A stretch of 64,000 bases of DNA from Candidatus Poribacteria bacterium (GTDB lineage Bacteria; Poribacteria; WGA-4E; WGA-3G): assembly GCA_022827185.1 (NCBI GenBank), contig JAJDTM010000005.1, positions 372,001 through 436,000 on the forward strand, given 5' to 3'. Below are positions 32,728 through 41,598 of the stretch, piece after piece. Within the stretch, counting starts at the first letter, position 1. Every line of letters begins with the position of its first letter. The notes under the pieces are model-generated. The model had not been told where the DNA came from, ran no database searches, and worked only from the letters and a program-made list of their open reading frames with translations. The translations under genes and the position numbers were made by a program.

Positions 32728-35490
32728 TTAGGGATCGATTTTCCAAAGAAGCACCGAGCCATCATCACTACCACTAACAAGGGTTTTCCCATCCGAACTG
32801 AACGCGATACTTCTGACCCAAGCGGAATGATCGGTCAGTGTTTTCTTGTGCTGACCTGTGTCCGGATCCCATAGGCGGATATCGCTGTCTACGCTCCCAC
32901 TTGCGAGGGTTTTCCCATCAGGACTGAACGCCAGACTAAACACCCAATGTGTATGTCCGACGAGTGTCATCCTTCTATTCCCTGTCTCTACATCCCATAG
33001 ATGAATAACATTATCACCACCGCCACTTGCGAGGGTTTTGCCATCGGGACTAAACGCAACGCTCTTGACACCTTCAACACTGGAGTGACCGTTATTGACA
33101 TCAAACTCACCGGCATGTCCGGCAAGTATCATCTTAGTTTCACCAGTGTCAGTATCCCATAATCGTATCGTATTGTCCTCACTGCCACTTGCGAGGGTTT
33201 TACCATCAGGACTAAAGGCGACACTATAGACTCTGTGCTTATGTCCGTTGAGCGTTTTCTTATGTTCACCCGTGTGCATATCCCACAGACGGATGGTCGT
33301 GTCCTCACTCCCACTCGCGAGTGTATCTCCATCAGGACTGAGTGCCATGCTATGCATACCCCACGTATGCCCGGTAAGTCGCATTTTTTCTTCTCCGGTA
33401 TGTGTATCCTGTAGACGAATGTCTATGCCACCCGTACAAGCAAGCGTTTTCCCATCCAAGCTGAATACCAGACATGATGCATCGTAATTTGATACTTTGA
33501 ATGTTTTCAAGTGTCGTCCGGTTTCCGCATCCCAGAAACGAATACTGCCATCGGCGTACCCACTTGCAAAAAATTTTCCATCAGGATTGAACACAACACT
33601 ATAAACGTAATCTGTATGTCCAGCGACTGTGTCCATTTCATCACCTGTGCGGACATCCCAGAAACGGATGGTGCCATCGCCACTTCCACTACTCACAAGC
33701 GTTTTTCCATCTGGACTGAAGGCTAAACCCTCAATATCTCCCGTGTGTCCAGTGAGTGTTCGCTTGTGTTCGCCCGTGCGCGCGTCCCAGAGACGTACTG
33801 TTTCGTCTATATATGATGAACTTGCGAGGGTTTTACCATCCGGACTGAACGTGACACGCTCAACATCTTCCGAGTGTCCAGTGAGTGTAAACTTGAGTTC
33901 GCCTGTGTTTAAATCTGAAAGGTAGATATTACCATCTCTATCGCCAATAGCGACTATTTTTCCATCCGGACTGAAGGCTACGCTAAAGACATTATCTGTT
34001 ATAGGCACAGCGAACGTTTTCTGAGGTTCCCCGGTGCTCCTATCCGATATACAGATTTCGCCACCCCCGGTTACACTCACAATTGTTTTTCCGTCGGGAC
34101 TAAATGATAAATCACCGATATTTGCCGGGAGTCCTGTGAACGCATCCTTTTCTGCTCCGGTGATAGTGTCCCAAAATCGGATAGTATCGCCATTTCCATT
34201 GGCAAGTGTTTTCCCATCGGGGCTGAAAGTCAGGTTTGAGACCCATTTCAGACCCCTGGTGAGCACTTTTTGCACGCCTGTGCTTCTATACCACAATAGA
34301 AGGGTACCTGCGTCGTCTGCACTCGCAAGGATGTTTCCATCCGGACTGAAGGCAAGGCACTTAACTGCACTCGTATGTGCTGTAAGAAGTCCGACCTCTT
34401 GATATGTTGTTGTGTCGTAGAGCCAAATACCGATACCCGTTGCAACAACGAGAATTGCCCCGTCGGAAGAATACTGTATTTCGTTTATCTTACCTTTACC
34501 GAGGCGTGCTTTCGCATCTTCTGTTAGATTCCATTGCATAGCTTCTTGTGCTGTATTATTTTCCATAGACTTATTTCCTGTTGGTAGACCTTTGTTACTG
34601 TTTCTACCGGGCATAGTATCGCTGCCAACTCGGTTTCGCACATCAGGTTTTGATATGATATTATGGATCAGGGGTGTGTCAATGATTTCAATGGTGGGTT
34701 CAGATTGTGCATCAAAACTATAGGGCTGCTGGAACCGGATAAGGTATTGACTGCCCATGCCGAAGAGTATTACCAAGACCACTGCAGCACCGAAAGCTGC
34801 CCAAGGAAGTAAGGGTTTCTTAGCCGGTGGTGCCGGAGTCGGGTTCAGGTCGGCAATGTGTCGCATGACGTTCTCAATGACATTATCAGATAATTGCACA
34901 CCGTTAAGCGTTTCGCGTATCAATATTTCTCCTTCTTCTTGTAAACGCTTGCGAGCACGGCGCAGTCGGCTCTTAATTGTATTCACCGACACACCTAAAA
35001 ATTTGCCGATCTCCTTCGATGTCATTTTACCGAGATAGTGGAGTGTCACGATGGTACGCTCGCTCTCCGGTAGTTGCTGTAGGAGTGTTTTGGCGAGATT
35101 CTGTCGATGATTCGTAATCTCAGTTTCACGTTGATGCGATATATGATATTCGTAGGAAGCTTTTTCAACTTCTTCCGGATGTGTGTTCTCTAAGGATTGC
35201 ATATTCAATTTGTCCATTTTAACTTTATTCCGCTTTATCCAATTAATGCAGAGCCGATTCGCAATGACATAAAGCCATCCTTCAAATCGGTTTGGATCCT
35301 CTAATGTCCCAAGTTTTTTGTAGACTTGGATAAAGGTATCTTGGGTAATTTCCTCCGCAATATGAAAATCCCCAATTTTCCGCCATATAAGTGCATGAAC
35401 ACCCTTTTGGTGTTTCCGCATTAATGTACTGAAAGCCTCGTCATCCCCTGACAAAATTCTGCGAATCAGTTGAACATTGCCTTCTACCAT
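32728..35490 (-). CDS. ECF sigma factor fused to a membrane segment and 14 WD40 repeats
   Basis: A 920-residue fusion. Region 2 of an ECF sigma factor lies at about 9-85 (FSTLMRKHQKGVHALIW, EEITQDTFIQVYKKL, NRFEGWLYVIA) and region 4 at about 132-185 (LPESERTIVTLHYLG, GVSVNTIKSRLRRARKRL). One membrane helix follows (about 230-246, AAFGAAVVLVILFGMGSQYL). A linker RFQQPYSFDAQSEPTIEIID leads to 14 WD40 repeats (about 330-918), equal to two seven-bladed propellers. Expected topology: sigma domains in the cytoplasm, propellers outside. Release would need proteolysis or signalling through the membrane. AGGGAG precedes the ATG. Divergent from a MacB-type permease. Confidence 0.9.
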   Translation of the reverse strand: MVEGNVQLIRRILSGDDEAFSTLMRKHQKGVHALIWRKIGDFHIAEEITQDTFIQVYKKLGTLEDPNRFEGWLYVIANRLCINWIKRNKVKMDKLNMQSLENTHPEEVEKASYEYHISHQRETEITNHRQNLAKTLLQQLPESERTIVTLHYLGKMTSKEIGKFLGVSVNTIKSRLRRARKRLQEEGEILIRETLNGVQLSDNVIENVMRHIADLNPTPAPPAKKPLLPWAAFGAAVVLVILFGMGSQYLIRFQQPYSFDAQSEPTIEIIDTPLIHNIISKPDVRNRVGSDTMPGRNSNKGLPTGNKSMENNTAQEAMQWNLTEDAKARLGKGKINEIQYSSDGAILVVATGIGIWLYDTTTYQEVGLLTAHTSAVKCLAFSPDGNILASADDAGTLLLWYRSTGVQKVLTRGLKWVSNLTFSPDGKTLANGNGDTIRFWDTITGAEKDAFTGLPANIGDLSFSPDGKTIVSVTGGGEICISDRSTGEPQKTFAVPITDNVFSVAFSPDGKIVAIGDRDGNIYLSDLNTGELKFTLTGHSEDVERVTFSPDGKTLASSSYIDETVRLWDARTGEHKRTLTGHTGDIEGLAFSPDGKTLVSSGSGDGTIRFWDVRTGDEMDTVAGHTDYVYSVVFNPDGKFFASGYADGSIRFWDAETGRHLKTFKVSNYDASCLVFSLDGKTLACTGGIDIRLQDTHTGEEKMRLTGHTWGMHSMALSPDGDTLASGSEDTTIRLWDMHTGEHKKTLNGHKHRVYSVAFSPDGKTLASGSEDNTIRLWDTDTGETKMILAGHAGEFDVNNGHSSVEGVKSVAFSPDGKTLASGGGDNVIHLWDVETGNRRMTLVGHTHWVFSLAFSPDGKTLASGSVDSDIRLWDPDTGQHKKTLTDHSAWVRSIAFSSDGKTLVSGSDDGSVLLWKIDP

Positions 35491-35670
35491 CAGAATTCTC
35501 CCTACTATAGGTTGAGTTTGAGTTACGGGTGATATGCTTCTCGGCGGTAAAACGTACAGATTCTCAGGATATCAACCCCACCTCAAATTCATGAAACCTA
35601 CATAAAATATGCCCAGCATGTGATGGTACCAGTATACGTAACTACCGTACTTAAGAGCATTACGACACCC

Positions 35671-35813
35671 TTTTTAATTAAAGGACACACTTTATTGGAA
35701 AAAAGGTGCATTTAAGGTCAAAAAAACAAATTTTTTCTTTTTTTTTCAGTAAATTTCAATTTTCGGCACTGATGCACCTTTTCTCTCCAAAGTGGTGTCT
35801 TTAAATTAAAAGA
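35671..35813. repeat. 143-bp imperfect inverted repeat
   Basis: Arms of about 43 bp at 35671-35713 and 35771-35813 are inverted copies; shared blocks include TTTTAATT, GACAC, ACTTT and AAAAGGTGCAT. The centre is T- and A-rich. It could be a palindromic mobile element or a regulatory structure in the divergent promoter region. Confidence 0.7.
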
Positions 35814-35856
35814 GGATTGATAAGTCATTATGACCGCAATGGTAAGTATCAATCCT
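35813..35856. promoter_or_regulatory. Perfect inverted repeat, possible operator
   Basis: AGGATTGATA (35813-35822) and TATCAATCCT (35847-35856), separated by 24 bp, immediately follow the longer inverted repeat and lie about 150 bp before the permease start. Confidence 0.4.
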
Positions 35857-36004
35857 TGGTCTATTTATTCGGATTTACGTCAACATCGGCACACATTGGA
35901 AGCAATTGAGAAAAAACGCCAAAATGAGACAGATAAAAATCAGAAACGTTTCTTCAACGTCAAAAAATCGGCAATTTCTGAGTTCATCTCTCGGAGCAAA
36001 AGCA

Positions 36005-37267
36005 ATGAAACTCTGTAATATTCTCACGATAGGTACCGAACCTCTCCTGCGGAATCGTCTGCGAGCCAGTTTATCCATTCTTGGCATCTGCATCGGGATT
36101 GCTGGTGTATTGTGCATGATGATGCTGAGTGAAGGTGCAAAAAAACTAATAGCGGATGATATTGATAAACTGGGGGGCGCGAACCAGTTTAAATTTACCA
36201 TACGCGCTTGGATTACCAAGAATGGGCGTATCATCCGTCGGACTCGGGAGCGTTTCAATATGAAAGATGCGCTCGCAATTGAAGCGGAGTGTCCGAACGT
36301 TCTGTGTGTATTGCCTAAAAACGAGGCGCGGGCTACTTTCAAAACCTATCAGGGAGACGTTACCGAATCCACTTTAAAGGGTGTAACGGATATCTATGCC
36401 GATTGGATGCGCTGGGAAGTACAAGAGGGCAGATTCCTCTCCGAAACCGATATTTCTGAGGCAGCCCAAGTCTGTGTTTTAGGAAACAACATCACAGCTC
36501 GTTTATTTCCGGATACCTCTCCCCTCGGACGAGAAGTGAAGATCCGCTACTATGAGGATGCAGCATTCATTCGGCACCGTGTTGTAGGGGTAATGGTACC
36601 GCGCGGGAGAAATATTCAGAGTGGACGCTCGTTGGATGATAGTATTTGTGTTCCATTGCCGACTGCTCAAAAGCGAATATTCGGTGATAGGCATATTCCA
36701 GAGATGGCTATTTTTTTCCAACAAGACGTAGATGTAGATGGGGTGATTGCGTCCGCGCTTGCAGTGATTCGCAAAAGACACCGAAACACCGATGAGTTTG
36801 TTAACCATTGGGCAGTGAAATGGACGCTTGCGCGGCTGGAACATTTTGAAAAAGTTATGAAAATAGGTTTAGTCGGCATCGCTGGATTTTCACTCTTTGT
36901 CGGGGGTATCGGTATCATGAATATGTGTCTGGTTTCAGTCGGTGAGAAGACACGCGAGATAGGTTTACAGAAATCGGTCGGTGCGAAACGGATTGACATC
37001 TTCTGGCAATTCTTAACAGAGTCTATATGCCTCTGCCTCTGCGGTGGGATGGTCGGTATTGTAGGTGGCTGGTTAGCAGCACACGGTATGGCACGGCTCG
37101 CCGTGCACATCGTACCGATTGTGCCAGAGTGGCCTGTTGTGCTTTCCCTTCCATGGACGCTAGCTTCCGTTCTCTTTTCTATTTTCATGGGCGTTTGTTT
37201 TGGAGTATACCCCGCTATGCGAGCGGCACGGCTTTCACCTATTGACGCACTCCGCTTTGAGAATTAA
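36005..37267 (+). CDS. MacB-type ABC transporter permease
   Basis: A 420-residue permease of the MacB/FtsX class: N-terminal helix in ASLSILGICIGIAGVLCMM, a periplasmic MacB_PCD domain (about 45-260), then three helices with FVGGIGIMNMCLVSVGEKTREIGLQKSVGAKR, and the closing PAMRAARLSPIDALRFE. It lacks an ATPase domain and no ATPase gene is adjacent. ATG at 36005 follows GGAGC; a longer frame from 35906 adds unrelated residues. It lies between two sigma-propeller genes, which suggests that it is controlled by, or signals to, one of them. It could act as a mechanotransmission unit instead of a pump. Confidence 0.85.
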   Translation: MKLCNILTIGTEPLLRNRLRASLSILGICIGIAGVLCMMMLSEGAKKLIADDIDKLGGANQFKFTIRAWITKNGRIIRRTRERFNMKDALAIEAECPNVLCVLPKNEARATFKTYQGDVTESTLKGVTDIYADWMRWEVQEGRFLSETDISEAAQVCVLGNNITARLFPDTSPLGREVKIRYYEDAAFIRHRVVGVMVPRGRNIQSGRSLDDSICVPLPTAQKRIFGDRHIPEMAIFFQQDVDVDGVIASALAVIRKRHRNTDEFVNHWAVKWTLARLEHFEKVMKIGLVGIAGFSLFVGGIGIMNMCLVSVGEKTREIGLQKSVGAKRIDIFWQFLTESICLCLCGGMVGIVGGWLAAHGMARLAVHIVPIVPEWPVVLSLPWTLASVLFSIFMGVCFGVYPAMRAARLSPIDALRFEN

Positions 37268-37298
37268 GGAGGAACCCTTATAACACCACATTCCAAAT

Positions 37299-37338
37299 AG
37301 AACTTACGCATTTTTTTATGAATCCTTGCGTAATAAGC
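37299..37338 (+). repeat. Remnant of the 91-bp element ends
   Basis: AGAACTTACGCA (37299-37310) followed by TTGCGTAATAAGC (37326-37338). Both ends are recognisable but the core is gone. Confidence 0.5.
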
Positions 37339-37410
37339 ACTTTATGCAACATTTCGACTTTTATGAGCGTCACTAATTATAAAACCTATATTTTCTGCAA
37401 GGAGACATAA

Positions 37411-40308
37411 ATGAAGGCAAATGATGCAGATCTCATTCAACGGGTCTTAGATGGCGATCAAGATGCATTTACCGCGCTCGTTAATAAATACCAAAAATCG
37501 GTGCACGCGCTCGTTTGGCGAAAGATCGGTGACTTCCATATCGCTGAGGAACTCACGCAGGATGTTTTTCTGAAGGCTTACAAGAGACTCTCAACACTGA
37601 AACGTCCAGAGCATTTCCCCGGCTGGCTCTATGTGATTGCGACGCGGCACTGTGTTTCATGGCTCCGCAAGAAGCAGGTGCCGATAAGGTCTCTGGATAC
37701 CATATCCACAGATGAACTTGAAGAAGCCTGCTACGCGCAATATGAGGTGGTCCGGAACGAGACAGCAGCGATTGAACAGCGGCGCGAACTCGTCAAACGC
37801 CTCCTGAGCAAGTTGCCAGAGAGCGAGCGTACCGTCGTAACGCTGTATTACCTTGCAGAAATGTCGGGTGCGGAGATTAGCCAGTTTCTCGGCGTATCGC
37901 CAAATACAGTTAGGAGTCGGCTACACCGCGCCCGACAACGCTTAGAAAAAGAAGAATCCATCATTCAAGAGGTCTTCAGCAGTTTCCAACTCTCTCCACA
38001 TCTAACAGAGAATATCGTGCAGGAGATTGCACGCATCAAACCGGCAGCCCCTTCAGTGAGCAAACCGTGGCTACCGTGGGGGATCTCTTTCGCTTCGACC
38101 TTTTTGGTTATCCTGATGATCGGGACGAGTCCGCGGGCACTATCTCGTTTCCAACAGCCTTACGATTTAGATGCGACATCGGAGATGACAATAGAACTCG
38201 TTGACACGCCAATTGTTCAAGTGTCGGCACGCAAATCCGATGCCCGAACCCAATTCGGAATATCTGACACACACGGTAAAAATAGTGGTGCTGGATTCCA
38301 ATCGGAACCGCTACTTCTCGCAGCTGCGCAAGCGGAGGATACTGGCATTCCAGTCTCGAAAGCAGAATGGGTGCAGACCAAAGGACCTGGCGGTGTTTCA
38401 AGGGCAGGACTCTTCCTTACATCTAATCGCATCCTTTACGCGATTGCGAAAACAGAACTCTATCGACTTTCAGAAACAGAAGATGTGTGGACGTTTGTCA
38501 GTGCCAGTGGTCCAAATCGAGAGTTCAGTCCGGTCATGGCAGAACGCGATGATGCCTTCTATCTCCTCACACCTAATGAACTCTTAGTCTCAACTGATGA
38601 GGGTAAGACATGGAATAGTCTCGGCAAACGACCTGAAGGACGGGCAATTGCCTTGACTATCACGGATACGGCGATGTACCTCGTTCTCCAGACGGAAGTG
38701 TTTCGTTCTGAGGATGTCGGAAACCAGTGGGAACCTATAGGGCAGATTTTGAAAGCCGACAACGTGCCAGAGGCGGGTGCCCCCAATTTCCGTATATGGG
38801 ACGCGCTCGCTATTGACAACACCCTATTTGTCGGCACAAGTCAAGGGCTCTTCCGGCTTACTGAAGATTGGGAAAAATTACCGGTGCCAACATTACACGG
38901 CATCAAATCGTTGGCTGTCGCTGAAGATAGACTCTACGTCGGAACAATCGCAAGTCCACCGCGGGGTCCGCATGGTCCGTATGGCGCAGTTTTCTATTCA
39001 ACCGACTTCGGTAATTCCTGGACTGATATTACACCGGATACTGACCAGTATCCATTCAAGTTATTAGTTGCAGTTGGGGTCGTTCCAGTTGGAAATATAC
39101 TTATGCTGGTTGGTTCCAGTGGTGTCTTACTCTCTCATAATGGTGGTGAAACATGGATGGACCCAATGTCGGGTCCACATACGTTTAGGGCATTTTCTGG
39201 AGCGTTTCCTACAGTCGCTTTGGACGAAAACAATTTTTACAAAATCGCTAACCATGGAATAGCGCGCTCAACGGATGGTGGTGCCACATGGCAACCTTTT
39301 ATGGCGGGGATGGTAAATTCCAATGTTCCAAGTCTGGTTACAGTCAAAAATGTTCTTTATGCCTTAACACCTACGCAAATGCTCAAATCTGCAGATGCGG
39401 GTGAGTCTTGGAAAACCATCAGCTTGAATGCTAAAGAAAATACTTCTCTTGAAGGCGCGAAGGCGAAGGTCGTTACAGCCAACGGTGTGCTTTATGCAAG
39501 CACAAGTGAACTTCGTGAGGGTGTCACACTCCTTCGCCTCTCTGATACGGGTAACGTGTTCCTACCCGTTGAAGGTGTCCCAGATTTTGAAGAAGACACC
39601 TTACATACCCAATGGGAGAAAAAACTCATAGAAGTCGGAAAGCATAATGGGGATGTTAATAAAGTACTGGAACAACGGAAAGCCTTCCACGACCGGGGCG
39701 TTAAAGAACAGAAGACGAATGGAACGTTTGCGGTCACTGAGGATACTGTCTTCATGGAGTATCGACATAAACTGTTCAGATGGAGACGTGGCGAAACCGC
39801 ATGGCACGATACAGGTTTGGAAGACATCGAAGGCATCTCACCTATTAAGGGGAAGGGTTTCACCCTCGCCTCTTCTGGAAATACAGTCTATGCTGGGAAA
39901 CGCGAGGGAGAACTTTTCCTGTCGCTTGCTGACGGTGACACTTGGACTGATGTCACTGAAAACCTCGCCTTTCCATTTGGATACTTCAAAGAGATACACT
40001 TCGCTGGCAAAACCGTCTACGTCTCAACAGACATGGGAGTTATACGTTCACGCGATGGCGAAACTTGGGAAGTCGTTACCGATGTTGATGGCAATAGGCT
40101 GATTATGGACTGGATTGTGGTTGATGGTGTGATAGTTTACGGTGTCTGTGATAGTGGGATCTATGAGGCCGATAAACAGACCCACACGTGGAAACAGATC
40201 TCCGCAGAATTACCGCACACAGCGACCGCGTTTGCCGTTGATGGTCGGACCTTCTACATCGGGACCAAACAAAACGGTGTGTTCCGCTTTCAACGCAACG
40301 ATCCGTAA
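37411..40308 (+). CDS. ECF sigma factor fused to a membrane segment and a BNR/sortilin-type propeller
   Basis: A 965-residue fusion. Region 2 (about 9-85: FTALVNKYQKSVHALVW, EELTQDVFLKAYKRL, EHFPGWLYVIA) and region 4 (about 133-185: LPESERTVVTLYYLA, GVSPNTVRSRLHRARQRL) are closely related to those at 32728. A membrane helix (about 222-240) and the linker RFQQPYDLDATSEMTIELVD follow. From about 315 the protein carries BNR/VPS10-type repeats with S-D-x-G-x-T-W boxes (STDEGKTW, STDFGNSW, SHNGGETW, STDGGATW, SADAGESW, SRDGETW), a different propeller from WD40. The sigma half should lie in the cytoplasm and the propeller outside. CAAGGAG precedes the ATG. Confidence 0.88.
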   Translation: MKANDADLIQRVLDGDQDAFTALVNKYQKSVHALVWRKIGDFHIAEELTQDVFLKAYKRLSTLKRPEHFPGWLYVIATRHCVSWLRKKQVPIRSLDTISTDELEEACYAQYEVVRNETAAIEQRRELVKRLLSKLPESERTVVTLYYLAEMSGAEISQFLGVSPNTVRSRLHRARQRLEKEESIIQEVFSSFQLSPHLTENIVQEIARIKPAAPSVSKPWLPWGISFASTFLVILMIGTSPRALSRFQQPYDLDATSEMTIELVDTPIVQVSARKSDARTQFGISDTHGKNSGAGFQSEPLLLAAAQAEDTGIPVSKAEWVQTKGPGGVSRAGLFLTSNRILYAIAKTELYRLSETEDVWTFVSASGPNREFSPVMAERDDAFYLLTPNELLVSTDEGKTWNSLGKRPEGRAIALTITDTAMYLVLQTEVFRSEDVGNQWEPIGQILKADNVPEAGAPNFRIWDALAIDNTLFVGTSQGLFRLTEDWEKLPVPTLHGIKSLAVAEDRLYVGTIASPPRGPHGPYGAVFYSTDFGNSWTDITPDTDQYPFKLLVAVGVVPVGNILMLVGSSGVLLSHNGGETWMDPMSGPHTFRAFSGAFPTVALDENNFYKIANHGIARSTDGGATWQPFMAGMVNSNVPSLVTVKNVLYALTPTQMLKSADAGESWKTISLNAKENTSLEGAKAKVVTANGVLYASTSELREGVTLLRLSDTGNVFLPVEGVPDFEEDTLHTQWEKKLIEVGKHNGDVNKVLEQRKAFHDRGVKEQKTNGTFAVTEDTVFMEYRHKLFRWRRGETAWHDTGLEDIEGISPIKGKGFTLASSGNTVYAGKREGELFLSLADGDTWTDVTENLAFPFGYFKEIHFAGKTVYVSTDMGVIRSRDGETWEVVTDVDGNRLIMDWIVVDGVIVYGVCDSGIYEADKQTHTWKQISAELPHTATAFAVDGRTFYIGTKQNGVFRFQRNDP

Positions 40309-40331
40309 ATGCTGCCATTTCTTACCCAAAC

Positions 40332-40452
40332 AAGACTTACGCATGCTGCTCTTTTGTAGCATAGGCTGTTAGCCTGTGCACTGAGAACGTCTCTGTTTTT
40401 TGAGAGTTTACCCGCTAACGGAGCGTTATATCGTCAAAATTGCGTAAGTCCT
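40332..40452 (+). repeat. Terminal-repeat element with a different interior
   Basis: AAGACTTACGCA (40332-40343) and TGCGTAAGTCCT (40441-40452) are the ends of the 91-bp family, but the 97-bp interior has another palindrome (TAGCATAGGCTGTTAGCC) and no standard core. It shows that the ends travel with unrelated interiors. Confidence 0.75.
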
Positions 40453-40480
40453 GCCAAATATTGACACCCCGAATATTTCC

Positions 40481-40508
40481 TTGACACTCAATCTGATGTC
40501 CATATAAT
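40481..40508 (+). promoter_or_regulatory. Consensus promoter of the Gfo/Idh gene
   Basis: TTGACA (40481-40486), a 16-bp spacer and TATAAT (40503-40508), both perfect. A second TTGACA lies at 40461-40466. Leader about 40 nt. Confidence 0.75.
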
Positions 40509-40554
40509 AGCCATACAACACTACATTCCAAATTTTAGATTTTGGAGATGAACT

Positions 40555-41550
40555 ATGGCGAAAGTACGGATGGCACAATACGGAACAAAGCACGGACACG
40601 CACGCGGCAAGATGCAAGCGATGCTTGTGAATCCCGATGTGGAAGTCGCAGGCGTGTTTGAACCCGATGCACAACAACGCGAAAAACACCAGTCCGGCGC
40701 AGGCACATTTGCCGATGTCCACTGGTATGACGATGCCGAGGAGATGCTCAGCGATGAGACCATTGTCGCAATCGCTTCGGAAGGCAACAACGCCGAAAGT
40801 TTGGATCAGACCGAACAGATTGTGAACGCTGGAAAACACGTCTGGTACGACAAACCCGCTGGCGAGAACTGGGAACAGTGGCAACGCGTTATCAATACCG
40901 CCCAAGAAAAATCCCTACACGTCCAGATGGGCTATATGCTCCGGTATCATTCCGCCTTCAAGCAGGTTGCCGAATGGGTACACTCCGGCTTTTTAGGCGA
41001 TGTTTTTTCGGTTCGCGCCCACATGTCAACCAACATCTCTCTTGAAGCACGCACACGCATCAGCCAACACATCGGCGGCATCTTTTTTGATCTGGGCGGA
41101 CACGTCCTCGACCAGGTACTCTGGCTCCTCGGACGACCAGAGAAGGTCACCTCTTTCCTCCGAAACGACGGCGGTTCGGTTGAACCTTTCAAAGATAACA
41201 CGCTCACTGTCTATGAATTTGAAAAGGCGATGGCGTTTATCTCGATCTCTGCTTTGGAACCGAGACCCGTTGCGCGCCGGTTTGAAGTCTACGGTAGCGC
41301 GGGGAGTGCTATTATCGTAGAACCTTTTGAGCCAGGGTTGAAGATTCGTCTCTGTTTGGAAACAGCAAAGGGTGGATATTCGGAAGGTGAACAGGTTGTT
41401 GAGATAGACGGTGAGAGCCGTCAACGCACCTACGAGCTTGAACTTGACGCGTTTTTGGCGACCATTGCGGGAGACCAACCGCCTGATCGTCCGGTGTCCC
41501 ATGAGTTGCTCGTGCAGGAAACACTGCTACGCGCCACAGGCGTTATATAA
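40555..41550 (+). CDS. Gfo/Idh/MocA family oxidoreductase
   Basis: A 331-residue NAD(P)-dependent oxidoreductase of the sugar/inositol dehydrogenase superfamily. The N-terminal Rossmann part starts VRMAQYGTKHGHARGK, which departs from the usual G-x-G-x-x-G. The conserved EKP is replaced by DKPAGENW. The C-terminal a/b domain has GGIFFDLGGHVLDQVLWLLG, typical of the family. GGAGATGAACT precedes the ATG. The substrate is unknown. It is transcribed towards a ThuA-domain gene, a frequent partner in this kind of genome. Confidence 0.88.
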   Translation: MAKVRMAQYGTKHGHARGKMQAMLVNPDVEVAGVFEPDAQQREKHQSGAGTFADVHWYDDAEEMLSDETIVAIASEGNNAESLDQTEQIVNAGKHVWYDKPAGENWEQWQRVINTAQEKSLHVQMGYMLRYHSAFKQVAEWVHSGFLGDVFSVRAHMSTNISLEARTRISQHIGGIFFDLGGHVLDQVLWLLGRPEKVTSFLRNDGGSVEPFKDNTLTVYEFEKAMAFISISALEPRPVARRFEVYGSAGSAIIVEPFEPGLKIRLCLETAKGGYSEGEQVVEIDGESRQRTYELELDAFLATIAGDQPPDRPVSHELLVQETLLRATGVI

Positions 41551-41552
41551 AG

Positions 41553-41584
41553 CACTGCAGGCGGGGTTTCAAACCCCGCCTGCA
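41553..41584. repeat. Palindromic core of the 91-bp family, copy without ends
   Basis: CACTGCAGGCGGGGTTT / AAACCCCGCCTGCA, a perfect palindrome of about 30 bp between two convergent genes. It probably serves as a bidirectional terminator here. Confidence 0.75.
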
Positions 41585-41598
41585 AGGGGGCGAGGTGG

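Larger units (their letters stand above)
35491..36004. other. Divergent intergenic region between sigma-WD40 gene and permease
   Basis: About 510 bp holding the two inverted repeats listed separately. A frame of 62 codons at 35830-36018 starts inside the second inverted repeat, lacks a Shine-Dalgarno and has no family features, so it is not called. The shared region is a natural place for control by the ECF factor. Confidence 0.45.

Noticed and set aside
35830..36018. 62-codon frame before the MacB-type permease
   Set aside because: It starts inside an inverted repeat, lacks a ribosome binding site and overlaps the permease start; the coiled-coil look is low complexity.
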